Program-made: the position numbers and the translations under genes
Assembly: GCF_016859285.1 (NCBI RefSeq)
Contig: NC_053421.1
Span: 7,520,600 to 7,584,599, forward strand
DNA from: Xiphias gladius
Taxonomy: Eukaryota > Chordata > Actinopteri > Istiophoriformes > Xiphiidae
Direction of reading: 5' to 3'
DNA: 64,000 bases
Notes under the pieces: generated by a model
Database searches by the model: none
Told to the model about the DNA's origin: nothing
Seen by the model: the letters and a program-made list of their open reading frames with translations, nothing else
Shown: positions 24,205-35,100 of the stretch, in pieces
How positions within the stretch are numbered: position 1 is the stretch's first letter
How the letters are laid out: each line of letters begins with the position of its first letter

Positions 24205-24252
24205 CAACCCCCACACACACACACACACACGCAAACACAAACACACACACTC
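24205..24252. repeat. Imperfect (CA)n tract
   Basis: CA-rich tract interrupted by GCAAACACAAA, just upstream of the first sybu coding exon. Confidence 0.8.
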
Positions 24253-24369
24253 TGCCTGGTACAGATGGCACAAGCCCCGAGCCAGCCATGACCAACACAC
24301 ACTGAATTTAAGACCTTATGAAAAACATTCTATATGTCCCAACTAAAAATAAACAATCAAATGGAGGCA

Positions 24370-24790
24370 AATGAGTTTAAGAGCAAAAACTAAATATTTG
24401 TCCAAAAATTTCATGGCAATCCATCAAGAAGATGTTGAGCTATATCACTGAATCAGTGAATCGTTTGACTTGCTGGTGTCGCAAGAGGAAAACTCAGAGG
24501 ATTACCAAGTCAGTAGAATTTATCCCCAAGGGATCTTGAATGTCTGTACCAAATTTCATGACAGTCCATCCAACAGTTGTTGAGATATTTCACCCTGAAT
24601 CGCAAATGCCAACCTCGTGGTAGCGCAAGAGGAAAAGTCGTGGAATCAACAAAATAATTAGAACACATCGTCAGGGGACCATGAGTGTCTGTACAAAATT
24701 TCCTGGTAAGACATCTAATCATTGTTGAGATTGTTCAGTCTAGACCTAAGTGATGGACGGACAGACTGGCATTGCTACCCCGAGACACAT
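24370..24790 (+). repeat. Percomorph interspersed repeat, copy B, with tandem units of about 145 nt
   Basis: Two full units and part of a third each begin AATTTC(A/C)TGG-like and contain a TCCATC..GTTGTTGAGAT-type segment followed by GCAAGAGGAAAA. Units start near 24406, 24550 and 24698. Ends with TCAGTCTAGACCTAAGTG, matching the inverted phrase of copy A at 14612. Confidence 0.55.
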
Positions 24791-25573
24791 GCTGCTAGAG
24801 TGGCTAAAAAGCAAATATATGAATAGATTTAAAATAACTCTGTTAACTCATCTGCTTCTGTTTTTAGAAGAATAGAGAGTTCTGAGTCTGTTCAGATACA
24901 CCGGTAAGGGAGAAAAATCACTAATGTTCTTTTCATATTTTGGCTTTTCATTACAGTCACAACTGATTAAGATGATCAGATATGAAGCACAGTAATAGAT
25001 CAAAGGTGTCCAGTTTCACTATGTATTTCTGCTAAGAAAAACTACACTGACTCTCCTTATCAGCCCTCTGTGCCAAGACTGTGCAGCTGCCTGCCAAAAA
25101 CTACAGAGTGCTTCTTTCAGTGAGATACAATGGATGATGGAGCAATATTATATCCTCTTTTAAAAAATTGGTTCGGTGTTGAAACCAAAGTTTGAACAAG
25201 AAAAGAAACATTTTTTATTGATGTTTCAATGCTAAATAATGCAGATTTCCCCTCATGCTTGAATAAACTTCATATAATCACTTCACTTCCTCTCTCCCGT
25301 TGATGGCATTTTAGTATCATCGCCTAAGAGGTTCAGTTGCGTAAGCGCATACGTGTTTTTCTTTTTTTTTGCATTAAGAATGATGTAATTGACCTGACGG
25401 CTTGTGCGTTGCTGTCGCATGAATGAATCCGAACCTGCCTTTCCTAGCTTCATCCAGATGGTACCTTTTTTAAAATTTGGCTGGATGAATGTCAGTCTTA
25501 CCTTGATCACCTGGTTTCTCGTTACAATCCTCCATCACAAACAGAACTAGAAAATGAGCTCAGTAGAGTGCAG

Positions 25574-25830
25574 ACCTCCGCCAAGGACAATAGCGAGCAA
25601 CATACATCAGACCTCATAGGAAAAAATTCAAATTCATAGTAAATAGTCTGGATCTGCCCCAAAATTGAATGGGTTGTTCCCTGGCACATTCCCCATCCCC
25701 CCACCGATTTCGGTGCAAATCGGTCCAGTAGTTTTTGGGTTATCCTGCTGACAAACAAAAGAAACAAAAAAACAAAAGAAACAAAAAAACAAACAGACAT
25801 GTGTGTTCACATAACCTCCTTGGTGGAGGT
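25574..25830. mobile_element. MITE-like element with 14-nt terminal inverted repeats
   Basis: Left end ACCTCCGCCAAGGA (25574-25587) and right end TCCTTGGTGGAGGT (25817-25830) are inverted copies with one mismatch. The interior has GTGCAAATCGGTCCAGTAGT and an A-rich (ACAAA)n tract near the right end. I recognise it as a short element common in teleosts. About 257 nt; no coding capacity. Confidence 0.65.
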
Positions 25831-28540
25831 AATAATATCACCACTTCATGACCTAATATAAGCCACGTCCTTGTGTGAGAGAGCCGAGACTTCTGCAAAA
25901 TCCTCTTTCATCGCACCACCTAGGACCAAAGAGGATTGCAAAAATAGAACAGAGTGTCATGGGAATCAAACTCCACCTCCTGCCATCAGACTCAAAAATA
26001 GATCTGCACCACCTCGCCTACAGTTTCACTTTTCTTTCGAGTTTCTGCATTCCCGCACCCATCCACAGAATCATCATACTGTAGCCATACACAGCTGCCT
26101 GCTGCACTGGCATGTTGGAATCGGATTATAGGCACCAAGAAGGGCAGAGCAGCCAGAGCTGTGCCCTAGCAACAGTCTTAGCAACCAAGGGAAAATGCTG
26201 CACGAAAAACTCCAGCTAGATGGAACCAATTATGTGTGAGTCTGCACAGAGTGTAGCTTCTGCTCTTCATCTTGAGATGCTGTCCGTCACTGAGAAAATA
26301 CCTGGAGTATGCTGAGGTGATGAGGGGGTGTTGACCATTCAGCTGTGCAGAGTGTTTTCTCAGACTGAATGAATATTCTGTCCCTGAGCCGGCATTGGAA
26401 AGCTTCTGGAAAATCTGTATACTTATCCAAGTACTACTGACTTACATTTCAGCTGTTTCTAGCATATCATTTTGGTATAGTTTGGAGTTTATATGGTTTA
26501 TTCTGCTTATGGTTTTGTAAACCATATGGCGATGATGACGGATGGTACGAAAATGTTCCAATGAACTTGGATTGATAAAGCACAGTACTATAGTGCTAGA
26601 AAAGAAATAAGAGCTGATGCGAATGATTGGGGGAGAAATAATTCAATAAACAGGGTGTGGTTGAGAGGAGAGAGGGGTGTGAAGGTTTTTCTAGCTTAGG
26701 GAAGTGACTTTATAAATTCATGCGAGCAGCCACGTGAAGGAAATTCAGGAGGGTCATAACATCAAAACACAAAACACGAAGAATCACAGATCAGCTAGAC
26801 TGTAGCATCCTACAGCCAAATCACTCAAACAGCATTTTGGAATCATCTCATATTATTTGTTCTGGTGCGGGACTATCTTCCTTTGCTAATGATCACTCAG
26901 TAGCTTGTAACCTGACACCCTGTGAGGTGTTTGGATGCAGACGCCAGCCCAAGCATGCTCTAGTACCTGTAGTTCATTTGATTTTTTCATCTTACACTCT
27001 TTGCTTATTTTTATTGTGTTTTCCCTTGCAGCCGTCCTGCACTAGACCCTATAAAGTAGGATCGTGCATATGCTCCCTTAGACAATGTTGATTGGCTCCC
27101 TACTGAGCAACAGGCTAAGCATTGTCAAAGCTGCAAACACGGGATTTTCAGCTCTCTTAAGCATAACAAACAGCCAAGCTGCCTGCAGTCAACAGTCACT
27201 CTGAAAACTCACCCAAACATAAGCCTGGAGGGAGTGCACGTATTCACAAGCTACATGAATTGGGAAAGGAAGACTTTGAAAGAAGCTGTCAGTGGGATGC
27301 TGAGGGAATGTGTACATGACTGGTAAAGAAGTCTTTAAGCCTCCACCTGAGCTATTTCCCTCATCCAGATAGCCTACTTTTCAAACAGCACGGAGTGGGC
27401 GTGAATAATAATTCCCTTAATCCATCCCAGTCTAATGTTGATCATGCTCATGGACCAATGTGAAGCTCTTTATTCCATTTTGACATTAACCCCACGATGC
27501 ACTCAGCCCGTTTGTTCTGTTCCGATGCAATTGTTAATGAAGTTTTAAGTGTAATTTTAGAGATGACAACAATTGTCCGCATGATGACGAACTCTTGAGC
27601 CGCAGACTGTTGTACAGCTCTGGAAGGAGTCACCTCAACTGCACCAGATGTTCATATGCTGTTCATATGTCCAGCTATTGCACCACGCAGGAAATAATTA
27701 TACTCTAAAAATAGAACAATTTCATTCTCTTCTGAGCAGCACGTCAACTGCAACACTTACACTGGGCTCACTGACCTTTAGACAAACTGCATCATCACTG
27801 CATGATGTCATTCTGGGTAATCTCTTTCACTTTCGGCAATCGTTCCAGGGAGGATGAAGCAAATTGAAACTCTTAAGAAGTATTACTTTTAGTTTATTGT
27901 GAGAATTTCACACATTTTTAAAGGGTTTTAAAAGCACCATAAAAAACCATAGGGTGCTACAATATAGTCAATGATTCTACTGGGGATTATCAGAGCAGTT
28001 AACTCTGCCTTTTTAGGGTAGGATCCTGATAGATATCGTCTGTACTATCAGGGAACCATTTTGGGAAAGTTGTATTGGGCTCAGTCATTGAATACAACCC
28101 CTGCTCTGACCAAGGAATCCATGAAAATACCCTCCCATGTGTTTACATGCCTCCTTTGTTTAACACATCTCACTTCAAAGCCATTTTCAGTGAGTATTAC
28201 ATGGGCCTAAAGGATTTTCGTGTCCTGATATCTCTTGACAATGACAGCATCTCTTTGCACACTGCCATCAAATAGCTAATCTTCCATTGTATCATGTTGT
28301 ATCCAGCCGTGGGATTTTGTTTTTGTTTCATCTGGCGCCCCCACAGTTACTGGGAATGTTTGTTTTTTTTTTTTTTTCTAGAATAAAGACATGCGAAATA
28401 GGGTACAGGGTGTAACCAAGGCCGATGTAAACATCAAACTTTAATCCCGATTTCACCCAGCACCACCCAAAACACGTATGATTTGTGCAAAATTTCGGAT
28501 AATTTAAAAAAAAGACTCCTTCCTGAACTTGTAAACAGAA
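25831..28540. other. Interval upstream of sybu without recognised genes
   Basis: No exon with family similarity. AT-rich single-copy-looking sequence. A sybu non-coding exon could be here, but nothing marks it. Confidence 0.35.
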
Positions 28541-28639
28541 ACGCGCCAGCCACCTGCTCCCATCCTGCGAATAGTTCAGTTTCATTCTTTAATCCAAATG
28601 GCTGAAACTGTTGCTGTTACTGTTTTTTTTTTTTTTGTT

Positions 28640-29060
28640 TGTTTTTTTTAAAGTAAAATAAATGCAAGCCTTGCCTGGATGTCTGATGGTGGTCCCTCTC
28701 CGAAGGATGCGCGTTTATCGGTGAAGCACAAAGGGTCGTTCCGCCGCTGATGCTCCTCCGCGCTGCTCTGCTGTTTGGATGTCGGCTGGGGAGGGGGGGT
28801 GGGGTGGGGTGGTGTGTGTATGTGTGTGTGGGGGGGGGCGGGGGCGGGGGGGAGCTGCGTGCAGGCTGAGCACACACACGACTGGACAAGAAGCGAGACC
28901 GCTGGCTGTGCACGCACAATATGACTACCCTCCCAAGGATGTTACATAACGCGTCAGGCATTACTTCACCACGGGCTCCCCCTCCAGCGTATGGGAACAG
29001 AAGCTGCAGCCTGTGGTATAGCACGGGCTGCGGGTACTGACATGGTGGGCAGCCGCCAAT
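28640..29060 (-). promoter_or_regulatory. GC-rich, G-run-rich block; candidate sybu promoter
   Basis: A sharp rise in GC and CpG between AT-rich flanks. It contains G runs at 28789-28853 with at least four runs of three or more G on the plus strand, so a G-quadruplex is possible. Its position about 4.6 kb upstream of the first sybu coding exon fits a vertebrate CpG-type promoter with non-coding first exons. No motif ties it to sybu directly. Confidence 0.35.
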
Positions 29061-29394
29061 GGGAAAATCTGGCACATGTTCAACGTTGAAATGTCAACGT
29101 ATGATCCCATTTTAAATATGTGTCATCTTTATGTGTCGTCAAAGAGTGACATTTAACACATGGCATACCCCTCGATGTATTATTCATAAATACACATTCG
29201 AATATATGAGGTATAAATGGGTGCTCATCTCCAAACTACATTCTACATTTCTAAACAACTCGGCCCACCATGATGCACAACCCCTTCGCATGGATTTATG
29301 GGATATTTCCTCAAGGCTATGTTGTTGACAGGCTCACATTATAACGGTGGCCAGCCACGATGCACAACGCGGCGTACAGGCCTAATACACGTTG

Positions 29395-29400
29395 GACACA

Positions 29401-29437
<37 letters not shown>
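29395..29437. repeat. (CA)n microsatellite
   Basis: About 20 CA units, one interrupted by a T. Confidence 0.95.
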
Positions 29438-29439
<2 letters not shown>

Positions 29440-29626
29440 GGTCCGTGTCTACAGCGGCGACACGAAGCCGAACGCAGCCTGTCGAACTGCTCTCAGTACG
29501 AGAGAGGGGTTGGCTCTCCATGGTGCTGAAATCAGGGAGAGGACGTAACAGCTGCTCCGGGCCTCATTTCTGTCCAGGTCATGTCAGGTTCTCACGATTA
29601 CATTTACAGATTCTATTGGAAAAAGA

Positions 29627-29630
<4 letters not shown>

Positions 29631-29692
<62 letters not shown>
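29631..29692. repeat. (CA)n microsatellite
   Basis: About 31 uninterrupted CA units flanked by AAAAAGAAAAA on both sides. Confidence 0.97.
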
Positions 29693-29697
<5 letters not shown>

Positions 29698-30199
29698 AAG
29701 AAAAACACAGTGTTTGTGCCCCTCTGCGGTGCCCAGTGCAGAAACCGGATCGACAGTCAGAATCAAACAGTGCCATACGCCCGTTTGATCTGTCCTCGCC
29801 TGGACCGGTGCTCATCATTTACAGGCCGGACTGTGAGGGAGCAATGGACGCCGGGTGGCACTGAATCAAACGTTGGCATGTGACCTGCGAGCAGCGGTTT
29901 GTCTTTTCATCACTGGGGCCCTCTGCTGGAGCATTGACGAGGGCCTAAAAATCCCAATCCCTCTGACCTGAGCTACTGTCGTGCACTGCACTGTGATTCA
30001 TTCCATGTACAATTTACAACCTCCTGCAGCTAATAGGATCAATCATCATTATCTAAATTTGACACAGCTCACGTCGAACAGGCTCATTTAGGCCTGGAGC
30101 GTCTCAGTCCCAGTCCTCCACACCGAGCTGATATTCATGCCTGTCTAATCATTTAGTCATTATTTATTCTCAATGATAAAAAATGTAAAAAAAAAATAT

Positions 30200-31745
30200 C
30201 CAACCGTTTTTTAAAGTACACTGGCCTTTTACGCATCTGCATTACGGTGCCTTGTTTCAAGGTGCACTGAGAGTTATGGGTCCGACAAGGCCGTCAGATC
30301 AGACAAAAAGTCTGCTCAGGCTAAAAGAGTAAACAGAATAAATGCACACTACGTGGACTGCAACGACGAATGACTGTATTTGTTACGGTCACTCTAAAGA
30401 GTCAGTGTCCAACCTCTCCCTACCAGGACCGGTGGGCTGCTTTAACATCGGCTGGCGTTCGGGCGAGGTTCAAAACCGTCTGAACGCGGCAGCACCGGCT
30501 TGCTTTGTACGGCCGACGCTTTTGACCTCCGCCGGCTAAAAAGCCAGATTTTCCCAGATGACCTGAACGCAGCATCTGTCCTCGTTTCTTTGCACACGGG
30601 CGCCATCTCGTTGTAATAAAAGGCGGTGGCCACTAGAGGTCACTGGTGTTGTTTCAGACGCTTCTGGTGCGGTTTGGCCGACTCCGCGTCCGGACTTGAT
30701 GTTTCGGGTTTCCTGCGTTCACACCTCTGAGTCACATTGAAAACGCGAGGCCTCTGCCTTCAGCTTATTCAACCACTTTAACGTTTCTCGAGGGCTGATT
30801 CTCTCTCCCCCATAACCGAGCGCAAGTGTCCTCCGCTCAACACAAAGTCAGCCCGTGAAATTCCGCCTGCCGTGTTATTTCATCGCTCATACGGTTCACG
30901 GAAATCTCCCGCCTAATACCGTGTGAAATTCAGCTTCAAAACGATGGTTCTTCAGGGAAAAAAATGTCACAACTTTATGACCCCCCTGTGTGTTCAGTCT
31001 GTCTAATCTCATCTGATTTGACGTGTCCTTGGAAGATTTCAGACAGTCATAGACTCTGCGATAAGGAGCCCTACAACTCTGTTGTGTGCGTTTTTTTTTT
31101 TTTCCTGGAAGCTGTGTGGACGTACACCTACTCCGGTCAACAAACTCGGTCGGGACGGAAACATCCCTTCTGCTTGCTCAGACACAGCGTGTGTGTTGCT
31201 CGTAGTCCCAAATCAGTTCCCTCTGTGAGTCCTCGAAGGAGGCAACACTGACAGTAGTTTCATTCCCCTTTAATTTGATGCACCGGTTAATATCATAATT
31301 AACCTTAAGTTATTGTCGCCCGAAATAAATGAAACTATTGCTCTCTGTGGGCGGCGAAGACAGATCAGCAAATTGGCTGCTAAACCAACAACAACAACAA
31401 CGACAACCTCCCCACATGGACTCGCTTGTCTTTATCCTGTGGCGGTCCGCTGGCTCTAGTGCGCTTCTGTTTGCAGGTCTGTGACATGAATTGGCCTGGG
31501 GAGCCGCGCACTGAGCGACCATGTGGGCGTGTTTCTCTCGGCCCAACAGTCTCCGCTCTCGTGTGGAGTCCAGAGCGCAAAACGCACTTCTTCTGGTGCG
31601 ACCAGAGAGCGCAAAAGTAGCAGCTCTCCGACCCTGACGCGCACACCGTCTCCGGCTCCGGCGGCTCCCCCGGAATCCGACTCCACCGAGCGGGGGGAAA
31701 AGAAAAGAAGAGTGTCTTAACATCTCCCCGGTCACTCCTCCAGCC
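30200..31745 (+). promoter_or_regulatory. gdf6: CpG-rich gdf6 upstream region and 5' UTR
   Basis: CpG density rises from about 30.4 kb and is highest from 31.5 kb to the start codon. The start is in a good Kozak context (GCCATGG). No clear TATA box is placed. The purine-rich GGGGGGAAAAGAAAAGAAGA just before the start codon is probably 5' UTR. Confidence 0.5.
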
Positions 31746-32106
31746 ATGGACGCATCTCGAGTGGTAATGCTATATCTGGGCCTGCTCCTTGTTTTCATTG
31801 GGAATATACCGTGCTTCCAGTCTGCTGCTATCATCTCTCCCTCCGCGCCGAGGCGGAACAGGGGAGCCAGGGTCCCTCACCAGGACGGGCAAAGGTCATC
31901 AAAATTCTTAAAAGACATCTTCGCATCTTCGCATCCTACCGCGGGCCACCACAAAGAAGACCTGAAGGACGCTATTGTGCCGCATGAATACATGCTCTCC
32001 ATATACAGGACATACTCGGCTGCAGAAAAGCTCGGACTAAACGCAAGCTTTTTCCGCTCCTCTAAATCTGCCAACACCATAACAAGTTTTGTGGACAGAG
32101 GAACAG
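31746..32106 (+). CDS. gdf6: gdf6 exon 1: signal peptide and start of prodomain
   Basis: 361 nt; ends ...GGAACAG before a GTTGGT donor, which is not a strong consensus but gives the phase (1) that joins to exon 2 as [14 protein letters not shown], matching human RGLDDLSHTPLRRQ. Confidence 0.9.
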
Positions 32107-35100
32107 GTTGGTTTCAGTCCGCTGCCACCTCCAGTCTCGCATTATTCTGTGGCACACTTTTTTTTCTTCTCTCGACTGACTGGTCTAGTGTTCTCCTCTT
32201 AGATCCTGCTACAGCGTGGTCAAAAAACTACAGTTACGCATAGGAACCGACAAGCTCCCAGCTACCTTTACGCACGCTTTAAATCAGGAGAAAAAAGAAT
32301 GCGCAGATGCCCTTTTACGAGCAGATAATATCAATAAATCACAGGCACAAGTGTTCAAAGCAAAAATCTCGGAAGCTGCAGGATTAGTTGTGAGCAGTGT
32401 TTTTGGGGTTTTCTTTGGGATGTGCTGCCGCGCGGTCGCCGAAACGTGCAATTTTTGTCCGAATAAGTTATATTACACTTAAATTAACCTCCGGGTAACG
32501 CGACAGTAAAACGCTAATTAAGGCGCCCCCTAAATGAAGGCTGTAAATCACTGTCAGTGCAGGCTGCAGCAAAAACTATTCGGCTCCCAGCCTCCACGTG
32601 AATAGGCAGGAAAGTTGTTTTTTTTTTTTTTTTCAGTTAGGGTATTAAAGCACTTGCTGCGGATGTTTCATTTTCGATTTTTCACTGGTCTCCAAACCCA
32701 AACATTCCGAAATGAGCCCGTACATTTTAAAATATACAAACGCAGTTTAATCCCACGACCAGCACTTCAATCTGCTGCCGTTACGGTGCCCGTTATGGCC
32801 AACTTGTGCTGACAAAGGGAGCTGGGGGCCAGGGGCAGAGCTGCTCGGTGTGAGGAGCAGGTGTTTGGGTCAGTTAACGTGTGTAACCAAGTGATTTGAC
32901 CGGCCTGCGCGGACAAACACAATCTGATAAACACAAACACATCCAACACACACAAGGGGACATAAGCCGAGTTAATCTTTGCAGGAGAAATAAAAGCTAT
33001 CTTTGTTTGCGTTCCCTCCTGTCTCAAACACTCCCGAGCCTCGGCTCCGGGACGCGGAGTGCGCGCTGCAAAAAATGTCCATCGTGATGAGCTGTGGGGT
33101 CCAGAGTTGGCTGATCAAGACCTGCTCTTATTAGTCCAGGATGCGGTGAGGTGTAGGTTCAGCTCTTTCCAGCGCACAGCAGCTTTTTTTTTCAAGGCTT
33201 ATGCTCAGTGAGGTGTAATTAAAACAAACAAAAACTTACAACTGCAACTGCTTTTTTTTTTTTTCCTCGAAAAACTTGACCGCACTGAAAATATGCGACA
33301 TCCCCCCACACATTTGCTCGTTTTCAGACAAAAAAAAAAGAAAGAAAGAAAGAAAGAAAAAGACTGTTGAACGGTGAATATAAAACTAAAGTTCTTCATC
33401 CGTGCGGCCACTTCTTGCAGTGGGAACTGATTTGATAGGAGAAACGCCTCGCTCTCTACTGTGATTTTGATGTGATGTGTCACTGGCTCTGACCCCGAGC
33501 TGGACCCTCTGAGAGCTGCTTGGCATCGAACGGCTGATTGGAGTATTTGAACTCGGTGATCTAATTGAGTGTTCATGTCATAACATATCAAACACTGTCT
33601 ATTCTCCCATAATGACCCAGCTCGGCCACGATGGGCACATCACCAAAAAAACGACTAGGGGGGAAAAAAATGAAAGAGCACTTCCTCTGCTGAGAAGTGG
33701 TTGGTGTTTTTTTTTTTTTTTTTAATTTATTTAATTTTTTTCTTGTTTTACAGCTCGAACCTCCCTTTGCCACCGCTACTTTAATTGCGGAAAATCCTTT
33801 TTCTTGCCGTTTTCTCAGCTCAAACGCCTTTGCTCTCTTTTGGGATTCCTCCCAGCATCCCCTAAGTGTTTGCGTTGCATTTCACCTGGCGAAGCGGCCT
33901 CAGCTGGGTGTTTTCGTTGTTTAAATCGCCGCCACCGGGAAAGAAAATACACACGGGGGCAGCTTTCGACGCTTAAACCAACAGGCTTTGCGTCTTTTAC
34001 GCATAATCCATCCATGAGGAGACAGGTTTTACTGAGTGCACCTATGTGATCTACGGCTTTGTTTTTCCTTTTTTTTTTTTTTTTTTTTGGCTCATACCCT
34101 TTTTTAGGTAAATGAAATTTGCTTATAAAACGAGGCAGGGTGTTTCCTGGAGGTCAGAAAAGGCAAGATCAGAAAAGAATAACCCGAATCTGAAAATTAC
34201 TTTTGGCACTTGGGGTAACTCATTAAAGCGCAGATGGTGCAGCCCGGCCTCTCTCTCCTAACCCCCCCCCCCCTCCCGTCTCTAAACAGAGGCATAGATG
34301 ACAAAAACATGTTTTGCGTTTCTTCAAATACAACCAACAAGGTCAAACAAAAGTGCACAGGATGCTGCTTTAACCAAGCAATAAAAAAAATCCACCGCCT
34401 TTTCCACCAATTATCCACCGTCAAGCATCCAAGCGTAATGGAAAAACATGGCGTTTTACATAATAATGAAATTAAGACAACTTTGTACATTTTTAAATGT
34501 CAACACGAATTTTTATCTCTTAATAACATCCACAGTCTGTTCAGTCCGTGCAGGCGCACATGAAGGGGAATGTTGTCGTTGGCAGGATGAGATGAAATAT
34601 AAGAGGGGAAGTGCTTTAATGAGGATGATGGGAATTGAGAACTGTTAATTATTTGGTGAACTTGTATTCGATTTGTTTGAGGTCTTATAAAAAACAGAGA
34701 GCTAATGTGGACCATACGCGGAAAGTCACTGAAACGAGCACAAGGTTTCAATCTGCTTTTACTGTTCGACTCGGCAGGGTTCAGGGAGGGAAACTGACAA
34801 CTGCATTCAAATGTCTCTTTAGGACAAGTTTCACAAACTATGGCCCATCGCGGGCATGTTTGGATGTCGACATGTAACGTTTATTCAAACAAAAAACAGA
34901 CAAAAAAAAAACCATTCAGACAGAAATGGAGACAATCAGCAGAGGCACTGAGCTTATATATTTTAAGACACACCACAAAGCATCCATCACAACAAGCAAT
35001 TAAATTCAGTTTTTAGGTTTAAAGGCTTTTTTTTTTTTTCACAGCGAGTGGAAAATTTGACCTTTAAAAGGCAGGATTTCACTTGCTCTCAACGCAAATG

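Noticed and set aside
28617..29075. Proline-rich minus-strand open frame in the GC-rich block upstream of sybu
   Set aside because: Reflects G/C homopolymer composition (PPPPPP, THTYTHHP); no domain. Kept only as a possible promoter or non-coding exon.
32216..32482. 88-codon open frame at the start of the gdf6 intron
   Set aside because: Starts after a good exon-intron boundary, lacks any family match and is not needed to join exon 1 to exon 2 in phase.
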